From Leptobrachium leishanense (lineage: Eukaryota > Chordata > Amphibia > Anura > Megophryidae): a stretch of 64,000 bases of DNA. Positions within the stretch are counted from its first letter, which is position 1. The number at the start of each line of letters is the position of its first letter. The notes beneath the pieces were generated by a model, which saw only the letters and a program-made list of their open reading frames with translations, did no database searches and was not told the origin of the DNA. This document shows positions 20,016 to 30,763 of this stretch, piece by piece. The translations under genes were made by a program, and so were the position numbers. The DNA lies in NCBI GenBank assembly GCA_009667805.1, contig CM019065.1:156851322-156915321 (forward strand). The letters run 5' to 3'.

Positions 20016-21817
20016 CTCCTTACCACGTGTCCCACCGACACCACCACACACCAGTCAGAACTCCGAAACAGAAAAGACACCAGCATCCTACCAACATTCC
20101 AAAACAGCAGGGTAGAGTGTCCAGTAATGAGGTTTCTATGAACGCAGTAAATTATTTATCACCACAACGGCAAGCCAAGCTAATAGCTCTGGTTGGAAGA
20201 CGGTGCCTTGTCCGTTGCCGACTGGATGAGGTCACCATTGAAGCTTTGTGGGACACTGAGGCACAAGCCAGCCTTGTGAATGATGGGTGGAGGAAACAAT
20301 ATCTCCCACACACCACGATCCGGCCCATTGAAGAACTGCTTGGACCTGGGACTCTAACTGGACTAGCAGCTAACCAGACAGAAATACCATTCCTTGGATG
20401 GATTGAGGTGAGATTTCAATTGGTGGGTGAATCAGCATCAGTAGAGACACTGACAGTCCCAATTTTAGTCTCAGAAGACCCGCAAGTAGCTGAAAATCCA
20501 ATTATTGGGTTCAATGTCATTGAAGAATTAACCCCTTCACTGCTGAGGCATTTCACCACTGTGTGCTGAGCTCATTTTTACCGCTTTCGCTCATCATGTT
20601 TAAACGCGATTTGAAGCCACATTTTAATAAATGACCCAGACATATTATATATCGTTCTTTACGGCAGACTACGCAGATTCATAATATATCATTTTTATAT
20701 GTATACGTCATGACCTGCCTGTATATTATAACAAAAAATACAATAAAAATTGAATTTTTAATCATCTGCAGTGTGTAAAGTGTTTTTTTTCACATTTTAT
20801 CACATGAGCGTTTGCGGTTATGTTTTCTATGGGGTGCGCTTGTACACAAAATTTGAAATGGGGACTTGTTACTTTTTTTGGGGGGAATTACGTGATTTTT
20901 AGCAAACGCACCCCATAGAAAAAAATCATTAGTGCAGCATCATTGTTCACATTATAATTGAAATGTGAACAATATTGCTGCATTAATAAAAACAACACAC
21001 AAAAAAAAACATGTTTTATTTATTTATTTATTTTTTTTTTTAATTTATTTATTATTTTAATTTTTTTTTTTTATTATTTTCTTTTTACTTTTTACCTAGT
21101 CATGTTGGGTAGCATTCGAAAGGCCATGCTCAGGCCTTTCAAATGACACCCTCCATGACCCCCTAGCTGCCACGGTTCTGGAGATATCGGGGTTCACAAG
21201 AACCCCCTATCTCCACCAGGGGATTTCCTTGGGAAATCCCCGGCAGCTAGGGGTTCCCCAGCTATCTGACGTCATCACGCTATGCGTGATGACGTCAGAC
21301 AGCGAGGGGAGTCCCGGGGGCGGAGCCGTCATCCAAGATGGTGGCCCCCACCGGAGATAGGCTGCACTTCGGCGCCGCAAGGCGCTGAAGTGCAACCCAG
21401 CACTTGAGGGGTTAAAGCCAGGCATCGCTTAAAAGGGGAGACTCTCCCCTTTTAAGCGGTGCCTGGCTTTTACCGCTGCTCCTTCCCGATCGGGAGGGAG
21501 AGGGATCCGAACGGATCCCCCCCCTCCCTTCCAGGCTATCTCCCGGCATTGCCGGGGGGTCGCCTGGAAATGACATCATCGCGCATGGCGCGATGACGTC
21601 ATTTACGCCGGGAGGAGCTTGACTTCAGCGTCTGAGGACGCTGAAGTCAGAACGCCGTGGGACCCCGGACAGAGAGGTGTGTATCTCCGCCGGGGGTCCC
21701 GCACAGCTGATGACGTGTGGGGCACGTCCTCAGCATGCAACGTGCATCAATGAGGACGTGTCCCACACGTCTTCAGCAGTGAAAGGGTTAATAAGTCAAG
21801 AGAAGAGGGTAGCATAA
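19952..21817 (+). pseudogene. Gypsy protease region, split by a piggyBac-type element
   Basis: Frame +2, overlapping the gag end by about 64 bases. The retropepsin-like segment reads TIEALWDTEAQASLV (around 20238-20280), where the catalytic DTG of aspartic proteases appears as DTE, a change expected to kill activity. PIIGFNVIEEL follows and is cut at TTAA 20528-20531 by the element 20532-21787. The frame resumes at 21788 and meets a TAA at 21815-21817 before the reverse-transcriptase ORF. The inserted length plus the TTAA copy is a multiple of three (1260), so frame is kept across it. Protease would have processed gag and pol. Confidence 0.8.
20532..21787 (+). mobile_element. piggyBac-type nonautonomous element, hairpin-rich, copy A
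   Basis: Flanked by TTAA (20528-20531 and 21788-21791), with ends ccccttcactgctgagg and, inverted at the right, ccctttcactgctgaa. TTAA duplication with CCC-starting ends is the piggyBac signature. The left ~550 bp is AT-rich and contains a fold-back around gtgcagcatcattgttcaca (20935-20990). The right ~700 bp is a chain of hairpins, for example ctgacgtcatcacgc / gcgtgatgacgtcag near 21266-21298 and gacttcagcgtc / gacgctgaagtc near 21611-21638. No transposase. The same family lies inverted at 27265-28474. Confidence 0.85.
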
Positions 21818-21838
21818 ACATCAGCCAGTGTTATACAG

Positions 21839-23826
21839 ATGATGAGCAGGGCATTTTCAGTAACAGCAAAGACAGCTGAAACCATGCTGGGACTCATGCA
21901 TACCTCAGCTACAAGTTATGATGAAGGCATTGTGAGAAAAGGACGGAAGAAGATAGTCCTACCCGCAAACCAGACTACTTTTATACATGCCCGGGCTCAT
22001 GTGGGAGTCCAAATCAAAGACCAAGAGATGATTTTTGTTCCATCCGAACTGTGTCCCTTACCAGAAGGTGTGATCATCAGTGAAGTGGTAGTAGATGTTT
22101 GTAAGGGAAGTCCAATCTATGTACCCATCCCTATTGGAAACACCACCAAGCATGATATCACATTAGACCAACGTTGTCTTCTGGGTCACCTCCAAACTGT
22201 AAAAGCAGTGTATCCAGCAGCAGTACAACCAGTCAGGGATAGGGAGTTACAACGTGAACAAATAAGTCACCACTCGAACAATGTGCTGAAGCCACCAGAG
22301 GTTGAAGTAAAGGAGCGGGCTAACAGCGGTGGTAGAAGTAATCAGAGGTGGGATCCTCCGGTAAATGTGGACCACTTAAGTGAGGCTCAGCAGCAAGCAG
22401 TAAGACATGTGTTGAGAGAAGAATGTCATGCTTTTGCCTTCGATGATGACGATATTGGTTGCATCCCCTCTCTTAACATGCACATCACTCTTAAGGATAC
22501 CACACCTGTCCAGAAGACCTACATGTCGGTTCCGAAACCCCTCCATCAAGAAGTGAAGGAGTACGTCCAGGATTTGCTAAACAGGGGATGGATAACTCAG
22601 TCAAGATCATCATACTCTTCACCTGTAGTCTGTGTCCGGAAGAAGGATGGAAGTCTGAGGCTCTGCTGTGACTATAGAGAATTGAACCGAAAGTCAGTGC
22701 CTGATCGCCATCCAATCCCGAGAATACAGGACATGTTAGACTCCTTGAGTGGCAGCTCATGGTTCTCTGTTCTTGACCAAGGGAAGGCCTATCATCAGGG
22801 ATTTCTAGACACCGAAAGTCGCCCGTTAACTGCATTCATTACTCCATGGGGACTGTATCAGTGGGTCCGTATCCCATTTGGGCTCAGTGCAGCTCCTGCT
22901 GAGTTCCAACGGAGTATGGAAGAGTGTCTGTCAGGTCTGAGAGATGATATCTGCCAACCTTACTTGGATGACAATCTTGTTCATAGCAGTACATTTGAAG
23001 ATCACCTGAAGCATGTTCAGACTGTCTTAAAAAGGTACCAGCAACATGGTGTCAAGCTAACTCCTCGGAAGTGCGAACTATTCAAGAGAAAAGTGAGATT
23101 TCTGGGAAAGATGGTCTCGGGGAGGGTTACATGATGGATCCAGCCGAGATTGCACCAGTACAGAAATTAAAAGAAAAGAAACCTGAAACAATAGGAGATT
23201 TGAGAAAGATGTTGGGATTTCTTTTGTACTACCGGTCCTACATTCCAAACTTTTCCAGAACTGCCAAGCCCTTATATGAGTTGCTATCTCTTACCGAATC
23301 TGAGCGAAATGGGAAAGACACAGTGTCCGTACAAGAGAGAGCCCCCCAAGTAAAGAAGAAGGGGCGAACAACCAAGCAGCAAGGACATCTACCGTCCCGC
23401 AGATCTATTAGCTGGACAAACTGCCACCAGGAAATTCTAAACCAGCTCATTGACTATTTGTTGAAACCACCTGTCCTGGGATATGTAGATTTCACACAGC
23501 CGTTTGTGTTACACTGTGACGCATCACAGGAAGGTCTCGGAGCGGTGTTATACCAAAGGCAAGGAGGCAAGATGGTAGTGATTGCATATGGCTCCCGAAC
23601 ACTGACACCACCGGAGAAGAATTATCATATGCATTCTGGGAAGTTAGAATTCCTAGCGTTGAAATGGGCCATTTGTGAAAGGTTCAGGGATTATCTGTAC
23701 CACGCATGCTCATTTGTTGTGTATACAGACAACAACCCTCTCACCTATATCCTCACCACAGCCAAATTGAATGCCACAGGCCACCGGTGGGTAGCACAGC
23801 TTGCAGATTTTAACTTCACGATTTGA
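21839..23826 (+). pseudogene. Gypsy reverse transcriptase and RNase H, frameshifted
   Basis: The 431-codon ORF 21839-23134 has the RT blocks [47 protein letters not shown] and the catalytic YLDD (about 22972-22983). A one-base loss near 23115-23125 (in the run ctcggggagg) ends it. The downstream frame 23071-23826 continues with the thumb/connection (LRKMLGFLLYYRSYIPNFSR) and RNase H (HCDASQEGLGAVLYQ, YGSRTLTPPEKNYHMHSGKL, YTDNNPLTYI). A TGA at 23824-23826 follows NFTI, with the expected sequence YRPGKSNADADGLSR resuming in frame after it; CGA to TGA decay is likely. It made DNA from element RNA; now broken in two places. Confidence 0.9.
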
Positions 23827-23829
23827 TAC

Positions 23830-25878
23830 CGTCCAGGCAAGTCAAATGCAGATGCAGATGGTTTATCTCGGATGCCGTTAGAGATCAACAACTACATGAA
23901 CCAATGTACTGAAGAACTCAAACGGGATATCATCAGCTCTTCAATACTGGGAATATCGGTAGAGTTGGAAGAACCGTCTCAGGGAATAGGAACTGTTTTC
24001 ACAAGGGCACTGGAACTGGTACAAGATGCACCACATAGTACAGTTACTAGCCCCCTGACTATGGGGCAGATTCGAAAGTCCCAGGAAGAAGACCCAATTG
24101 TTGGAAGAGTTCTGAGATACAAGACAAAGAATCAGCGTCCAGGAAATGAAGTCTTAAAGACAGAGCATCTGGATGTCCAGTTATTGCTGAAACAATGGAC
24201 AAAACTGTTTGTGAACAAAGATGGGGTGTTATACAGGAAAACGTCGGAACGAGATCAACTGATCCTGCCCAAAGAGTATCACCCACTCGTCTTCAAAGAG
24301 TTACATCAAGAAATGGGACACCTCGGTGTTGAAAGGACACTTACTTTAATTAGAGACAGATTTTACTGGCAACATATGCAGAAGGATGTTGAACACTTTG
24401 TGACCAGAGTCTGTGAATGTCTTAAGAAGAAGAAGCCCAATAAGCCTACGAGAGCACCGTTGTCTACCATTACCACAACGTATCCGTTTGAAATGGTATC
24501 CGTTGACTTCCTGCACTTGGAGAAATGTAAACAAGGGTATGAATACATCCTAGTAGTCATGGATCATTACACCCGGTTTGCACAGGCCTATGCCACAAGG
24601 AACAAATCCGCCAAGACAGTAGCTGAGAAGATCTTTAATGATTTTGCGCTCAAGTTCGGGTTCCCGAGCAAGATCCACCATGATATGGGAAAAGAGTTTG
24701 AAAATCAGATGTTTACAAGGTTGAAAGAACTCTCTGGAGTTCGTGGCTCTCATACGACACCCTATCACCCTCAAGGAAATGGCCAAGTTGAAAGGTTCAA
24801 CAGAACACTGTTATCCATGTTGAGAACCCTGACGGAAAAAGAGAAGACAGACTGGAAGAACTCATTGGGAAAAGTTGTTCACGCCTATAATTGCACGCGC
24901 AGCGAGGCTACCGGATACTCACCGTATTACCTACTGTTTGGGAGATCCCCAAGACTTCCTATCGACCTTCTGTTCAATCGCGCGGTTGAAGAAAAACAAG
25001 AAATGTATGAAGACTACGTAACAGAGTGGCAAAAGAGAATGAGTGAAGCTTATGTTGTTGCATCTAGAACCGCAAAGAAAGAAGCAACAAGAGGAAAAGT
25101 ATACTATGATAGGAGAATCCAGGGAAATGATTTACAACCTGGTGGTCGAGTGCTGGTTCGGAACTTAACTGAAAGAGGAGGACCTGGAAAAATTCGTTCT
25201 TACTGGGAAGATAAAGTTCACGTAGTGGTACAAAGGAAAAGCAAAGAAAGTCCCGTCTACGAGATCAAACCAGAAAATGGAGAAGGTAGAAATAGAGTAA
25301 TTCACAGAAATTTGTTGATGCCATGTGACCACTTACCACTAGAAAAACCTGAGAAGGCTGCAGAACAGGCAATACCAAAGAAACGTGATTCTCTGGAGAA
25401 GAAAAGACAAGCAACTCGAAAGAGACAACCTCAAGATGACTCAGATAGTGACTCAGGTGATGACTACCAACTAGTATACAGACTCAGGCCCCTCGTAGAG
25501 AAGAATTCAAGAAATGGAGAACCCATGCTAAACCCGAGAGCTAGAGTTTTCCAACCCCAAGTCACCCAACAGTCAAATGACTACCTACCGGTTGATGAAG
25601 GTTTAGAGGATAACCGATACCATGGATGCGAGGATCAAGTTCCCCAGCCATCATTTGAAGCAGAACCGTCCTTCAATGAAGAACAAGAGACTCCTGAACA
25701 ATCACCTAGGTCACACCCACAAAGGGAGAGACACCAACCAAGGATGTTGACTTATGAAACTTTAGGGCAACCTTCCGTGATACAAAGAGAAGTACCGGTG
25801 AAGGACATTCACACTAAATATTGCAGTTCCAGTTTTTGGAGGCCGTGGAATACAATGAACTTACAGATCGCTTATTAA
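23830..25878 (+). CDS. Gypsy integrase region (C-terminal pol)
   Basis: An open frame of about 680 codons (first Met at 23872). The zinc-binding part has HQEMGHLGVERT for the two His, but the Cys pair reads VCECLKK, with one residue rather than two between the Cys, so the HHCC finger may be damaged. The core DDE residues are visible: Asp in MVSVDFLHLE, Asp in KIHHDMGKEFEN and Glu in HPQGNGQVERFN. TGYSPYYLLFGRSPRLP marks the conserved end of the core. A basic, disordered C-terminal tail follows, including acidic repeats (DDSDSDSGDD). Integrase inserts the element cDNA. Upstream is the stop at 23824; downstream, about 95 bp, the polypurine tract and 3' LTR. Confidence 0.88.
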   Translation, partial: RPGKSNADADGLSRMPLEINNYMNQCTEELKRDIISSSILGISVELEEPSQGIGTVFTRALELVQDAPHSTVTSPLTMGQIRKSQEEDPIVGRVLRYKTKNQRPGNEVLKTEHLDVQLLLKQWTKLFVNKDGVLYRKTSERDQLILPKEYHPLVFKELHQEMGHLGVERTLTLIRDRFYWQHMQKDVEHFVTRVCECLKKKKPNKPTRAPLSTITTTYPFEMVSVDFLHLEKCKQGYEYILVVMDHYTRFAQAYATRNKSAKTVAEKIFNDFALKFGFPSKIHHDMGKEFENQMFTRLKELSGVRGSHTTPYHPQGNGQVERFNRTLLSMLRTLTEKEKTDWKNSLGKVVHAYNCTRSEATGYSPYYLLFGRSPRLPIDLLFNRAVEEKQEMYEDYVTEWQKRMSEAYVVASRTAKKEATRGKVYYDRRIQGNDLQPGGRVLVRNLTERGGPGKIRSYWEDKVHVVVQRKSKESPVYEIKPENGEGRNRVIHRNLLMPCDHLPLEKPEKAAEQAIPKKRDSLEKKRQATRKRQPQDDSDSDSGDDYQLVYRLRPLVEKNSRNGEPMLNPRARVFQPQVTQQSNDYLPVDEGLEDNRYHGCEDQVPQPSFEAEPSFNEEQETPEQSPRSHPQRERHQPRMLTYETLGQPSVIQREVPVKDIHTKYCSSSFWRPWNTMNLQIAY

Positions 25879-25982
25879 AGTGATACTTAGAGATGTGACG
25901 TTGTAAATATTACTGTTATAGACATCAGAGTATACTGATCTAAACGAGGAAATGTCTGTTGACATTAAATTTTGTGGGGGAG

Positions 25983-27016
25983 TGTGGCACTCTGTGTATT
26001 AAATCGGTATTAAACTCATTGCACCCCAAAAGAGTACTGTAAACAGGACTAAGTAGAAAGCATTTTGTTTTGTTATTATTGAAATTTACCAGAACATAGT
26101 TCTGTTGTTGCTGTTCTGACCTCCTACCAGCGGGTGTCACTGCTGTGTCCTCAGCCACAGAAACTGTACTTAATACCATGTGGTTGTCTCAGTGATTCAG
26201 TAATCCTGAAGTTACCATTGGATGCAGTTAAGAGAGAGTGTGCACAGTGCATCCAGAGTAAAAACAGAATCTTTTATCTGTTTCAGGTAGGCAGAAAAGT
26301 ATCTAAAGTCTAACAATTAATGAGAAAGGTTATTAGAGATTTTATGTAAATAGGAGTTTGGTCAGACAGACCCCTGCAGACTGATTGCTGTGACAGGCCT
26401 GGTGTAATATGTATTGTAAACTGCAGTAGCTGTATTAATGTCTGTATAGTTGTTCTCTCCTTTAACATGGAGAATGTCATTTAACAGAATGAAGGAAGCA
26501 TCAGTGTTTTATGCTCTTAAATCGGTCTGGTTACACAGGTTGCTAAATGGATTCACTGCAGCCACGTGTTGTAATCAACATGGCTGAATTAGGAAAGCAT
26601 GCTAGTATAGTAACAGAAGCCTTATGTACGAGTAACTCCAGTTCCCAGAATCAGTTTTAAGTAGGTTTTATTTCTGAGAAAATGTGCAGAATGTTATTAC
26701 TTGTGTATGATATTTGTTCTGTGCAATCTCCAACAGAGATTGAAAGTGAAACCAGATTATATTTTGTTGCTAGGTAGATTTGTTTAATTCTAGATATGTT
26801 TGTACCAATTGTTATTTAAGATAGTCTGTATAATAGATTAGGATTTTATGTTATATAGATTCAGTAATCCTGAAGTTACCATTGGATGCAGTTAAGAGAG
26901 AGTGTGCACAGTGCATCCAGAGTAAAAACAGAATCTTTTATCTGTTTCAGGTGAACTCATAAAATAAATGTGTTGTACCAGAACAAGCTCCGTCTCTTAT
27001 TCTAAAGAGTGCAACA
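25983..27016 (+). repeat. Gypsy 3' LTR, complete
   Basis: Starts tgtggcactct and ends agagtgcaaca. Contains an internal direct repeat of about 95 bp (26195-26289 and 26857-26951), starting gattcagtaatcctgaag and ending tctgtttcag; the first copy is followed by gtaggcag and the second by gtgaac. The polypurine tract precedes it. About 99% identical to the shared part of the 5' LTR, so the insertion is fairly recent. Confidence 0.9.
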
Positions 27017-27264
27017 ATTTCAGCTGGCAACAAAAGTGAGCACACCCCTAAGTGAAAATGTCCAAATTGGGCCCAATTATCCATTTTCCCTCCCCATATG
27101 ACTTGTTAGTATTACAAGGACTCAGGTGTGAATGTGTTAAATAAATTTGGTGTTATCGCTCTCGCTCTCTCATACTTGTCACTGGAAGTTCAACATGGCC
27201 CCATGGCAAAGAACTCTCTGAGGATCTGAAAAAAAGCATTTTTGCTCTACATACTGATGGTTAA

Positions 27265-28474
27265 CCACTTTGCTGTGGAGGACGCGTTCAGCGCGTCCTG
27301 CCACAGGAAGGGTTGGCTGCGGAAGATGCGCTGAGCGTGTCCTCCCAAAGCAGCCTGCGATCGGCCGGATTCTGGCCGATCGCTGTGCCCCCCGGTGCAA
27401 GATGTCAGCCCGTCAATCCGGGGCCACCGCGGGCACAATAGATGTCATCGCGGCTGTGCGATGACATCTATTTCAGGCGCCCCCCCGCGTGTGCGGAGGA
27501 GGCGCCTGAAAGGGAGGGGGGAGGTCCTTCGGACCTCTCTCCCTCCCGATCGCGGGGGTCCTGAGCTTAATGCCAGGCATCGTTTGGAAGGGCACATCCT
27601 GCCCTTCCAAATGGTACCTGGCATTAACCCCATGGGGGCTGGATCACGAATTGGCGCCGAAAAGCGCCGGTTCGTGATCCTATCCCGGAGCTGGCCGACA
27701 TCTTGGATGTCAGCCAAGCCTCTGGGAACTCCCCCTGAGGACTGGCATCATCGTGCATAGCACGATGACGCTAGTCCTGGAGTTAACCCCTAGCTGCCAC
27801 CAATGGTGGAGATAGGGGGTTCCAATGAACCCCCTATCTCCCGATCTGTGGCAGCTAGGGGTTAATGTTTGATATCGTTGGATCGGCCAGAGCATGGCCT
27901 TTTTCAACGATATCAAACATGACTGTGAAAAAAGTTTTTTAAAATATAAAAATAAAAAATAAATAAATAAAAAAAATAATAATAAAAAAAATACGTTTTT
28001 TATTTTTTATTTGTTTTGTTAATGCAGCAATATTGTTCCCATTTAATTTATAATGTGAACAATGATGCTGCACTAACGATTTTTGTATGGGGTGCGTTTG
28101 TTAAAAATAGCAAAATTTTCCCCCAAAAAAAATTTAACGAGACCCCATTTCTAATTTTTTTAACAAGCGCACTCCATACAAAATATAACCGCAAACGATT
28201 GCATTTTAAAATGTGAAAAAAAACACTTTACACGTTGTAAATGTTTGAAAATTCTAATTTTATTGCATATTTTGTTATAATATACAGACAGGACATAACG
28301 TATACATATAATAATGACATATTATGAATCTTCCGAGTCTGCCGGAAAGAATGATATATAATATGTCTGGGTCATATAATAAAATAAGGCTTCAAAACGA
28401 GGTTAAACATGATGATCGAAACCGGTAAAAATGACCTCAGCACACAGGCGGGAAATGCCTCAGCAGCGAAAGGG
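27265..28474 (-). mobile_element. piggyBac-type nonautonomous element, copy B
   Basis: TTAA at 27261-27264 and 28475-28478, ends ccactttgctgtggagg and, inverted at the right, ccctttcgctgctgagg. It is the same family as 20532-21787 in the opposite orientation: the AT-rich half (27990-28470) matches the left half of copy A, including tatattataacaaaatatgc-like and gacccagacatatt-like tracts. The GC-rich half carries hairpins in corresponding order but with different arm sequences, for example tgccaggcatcgtttggaag paired with its complement at 27570-27627. Inserted in the Tc1 transposase. Confidence 0.83.
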
Positions 28475-28481
28475 TTAAGGC

Positions 28482-29205
28482 CAGGGCTCAAAATTTCAAG
28501 TCCCAAGCTACTAGCCAGACCTTAAAAGTTACTCGCCACCAGTTGCCCCACCTACCCTGCTCTGAACTCCGCCCCTAAACACACCCTCCGCTGTGCACGG
28601 AAGAGGAGGAGCGCAGCGTGAAGGGACATCCAGCGTGTAACAGGTAAAAGGGGGGTGGGAGAGGGAATTTGCACCCCCCTGATGTGACACTTTGAGGACT
28701 AATTGATTCCTCACGCCGGATGTTTTCCATCTCTGGTCATGCTGTACCCGGCGTGCCCTCTGTCTCTCCATGCTACACTCTCACTGATGCTGCTTTGGGG
28801 AGACGGGATGAACCTCTTACTGATTCAAGATGTTTGCTCGTTTTACTCTGAGATCAGTAAGAGGTTCAGCCGGTCTCCCCGAAGCAGTGTCAGTGAGAGT
28901 GAAGCATAGAGAGACAGAGGGCATGCCGGGTACAGCATGAAAACCAGAGATGGGAAACATCCGGCACGAGGAATCAATTGGTCCTTAGAGTGCCACAACA
29001 GGGAGGTGCAAATTCACTCTCCCGCCGCCCTTTTACCGGAAGTGGCTTCTGCCGGCCGGAAAAACAAAAAAACGGCTCTAACTGGAATACGCAGCGCAGG
29101 CAGAATGATATACTTTATCGTGCTGCCTGCATGTGCATCTCCACTCGCCCACCCTTAATTTCCACTCGCCAAATGCGAGCAGGCGAGTGGAAATTTTGAC
29201 CCCTG
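28482..29205. mobile_element. hAT-type nonautonomous transposon (unit 1 copy)
   Basis: Ends cagggctcaaaatttc (28482) and gaaattttgacccctg (to 29205) with the 8-bp duplication gttaaggc at 28474-28481 and 29206-29213. The duplication overlaps the last base and TTAA of the piggyBac-type element, so this element inserted next to it afterwards. It contains a diverged inverted pair around cggatgttttccatctctgg (28718) and ccagagatgggaaacatccg (28946). No transposase. Confidence 0.88.
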
Positions 29206-29675
29206 GTTAAGGCTATAAGAAGATTGCCAAGACCCTTAAACTGAGATGCAGCATGGTGGCCAAGACCATACAGTGGTTTAACAGGACAGGTTCCACTCAG
29301 AACAGGCCTAGCCATGGTCGACCAAAGTAGTTAAGTGCACATGCTCAGCGTCATATCCAGAGGTTGTCTTTGAGAAATAGACGTATAAGTGCTACCAGTA
29401 TTGCTGCAGAGGTTGAAGAGGTGGGGGGGTCAGCCTGTCAGTGTGCAGACCATACGTCGCACACTGCATCAAATTGGTCTGCATGACTGTTGTCCCAGAA
29501 GGAAGCCTCTTTTTTTTTTTTATTTCAAAGTTTTTTATTTTGAAAAAGAGTCAGCTTAACAACATACAAAGCATGGAATGGCCTCGCAGGGCCATGAAAT
29601 GTCATCAGAAAAACACATCAGTATAAAACAAAGAAGTCATCTAAGCGAAATCACATATTAGCAAACATCCCCTAA

Positions 29676-30100
29676 GGCTAGGGTCAGACTGAGGCAGTGC
29701 GAACGCGCGTTCTGGCGCACTTAATCACGGCCGTAGTAGCAGCAGATGCCAGGCAATGACGGCCAATATACGAAGTACGGTCGCACAAAAGTCCGGCTGC
29801 GCAACGCATGTGGAAAATGAACGCATTTTTTCGAGAACGTGAAACCGCAGGTACTGACGTACAGAGTGCGCTGCGTCTGCTAGCGGCGTGTGTGTGTGAT
29901 TAGGAGACGTCAGACGCTGCTAATGTCCGGCCAACATAACGTCCAGACACAAAAAGAGTTTTATTGATGATCCGTACAAAATCACGGACGAAAATGCGCA
30001 TAGTATGACCACTATCACGTATTCTGTGAAAAAATGCGTCCATTCGTTCGAACACACTTTTTCACAGACAACATAAAAATGCGTTCGTCTGACCCTAGCC
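29676..30100. mobile_element. Harbinger-like MITE, absent from unit 2
   Basis: Perfect 14-bp ends ggctagggtcagac (29676) and gtctgaccctagcc (to 30100), 425 bp, no ORF. Flanks read TAA on the left and TTA on the right. The duplicate copy shows the unoccupied site cccctaagaggg at 34917-34928. A 3-bp T-rich target and GG..CC ends suggest PIF/Harbinger. The insertion came after the segmental duplication, or was lost from unit 2. Confidence 0.85.
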
Positions 30101-30763
30101 TTAGAGGGGGTTTCATCGAGAGATCAACTGCGAAGTAAGAGGTAATCAGAAAGTCACATACGTGTCCACAGGTAGTAACAAGAGCATAAGCCATCTGAGT
30201 TCAGCAAAAATATCCCCGAGGGGAAAGAGAAAAAAACAAAAAAAACGGGGCAAGGGGAAGTGGCAAAGGCCAAAACCGTGCCATCCTTGGTATGTTCCCG
30301 CAAGCCCGAGGGACTGCGGGTGGCCAAGGAGAACATATGGCACGAAGCCCAGAGACTCGGGGAGGGCCAAGTCGGCGCACCCAAAGAACCCCAGGGACGC
30401 CAAAGAAAAAAGGGACCGGGGGGGAAGAAATAAAAAAAAAAAAAAAGAAACCCCTTCAATAAAGCCATAAAACAGCTAGAGAACAGAAAAAAGTCCTCGA
30501 TGACATAAAAACAAGTCATTTAAATAAAAGAAGTGTCTCACGGTAAATCCTGGGGTGAGAAAAAAAAAAAAGGGGGGGGAGAGAAAATAGCTCGGCGGGA
30601 ATTTCCTCAGCTTGACGGGGAGAAGAGTCCCGGGAGGGGGACCAGAAGAGGCCCACATGGTGTGGCTTTCAGCCCGGGGAAGTAACCGCCCGGTCCGGGG
30701 CGAGACCCGCTCCCAAAAGCACTGGCCAGACTTCAGCCGGATCCGATATAGTGTACAGTACGT

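Larger units (their letters stand above)
17772..27016 (+). mobile_element. Ty3/Gypsy-type LTR retrotransposon
   Basis: LTR ends tgtggcactct (17772) and agagtgcaaca (27016) form short inverted repeats, flanked by the 4-bp duplication attt (17768-17771 and 27017-27020). Order: LTR, gag with zinc knuckle, protease, reverse transcriptase, RNase H, integrase, polypurine tract (gtgggggag at 25974-25982), LTR. The RNase H-then-integrase order defines the Gypsy type. The 5' LTR is short by about 115 bp and no primer-binding site is left. A 1256-bp piggyBac-type element sits in pol. Several point lesions make it inactive. Confidence 0.93.

Noticed and set aside
30146..30519. ORFs in the 3' part of the L1-like element (and 34965-35338)
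   Set aside because: They lie in the non-coding 3' region on both strands, show no L1 ORF2 motif, and are low-complexity.
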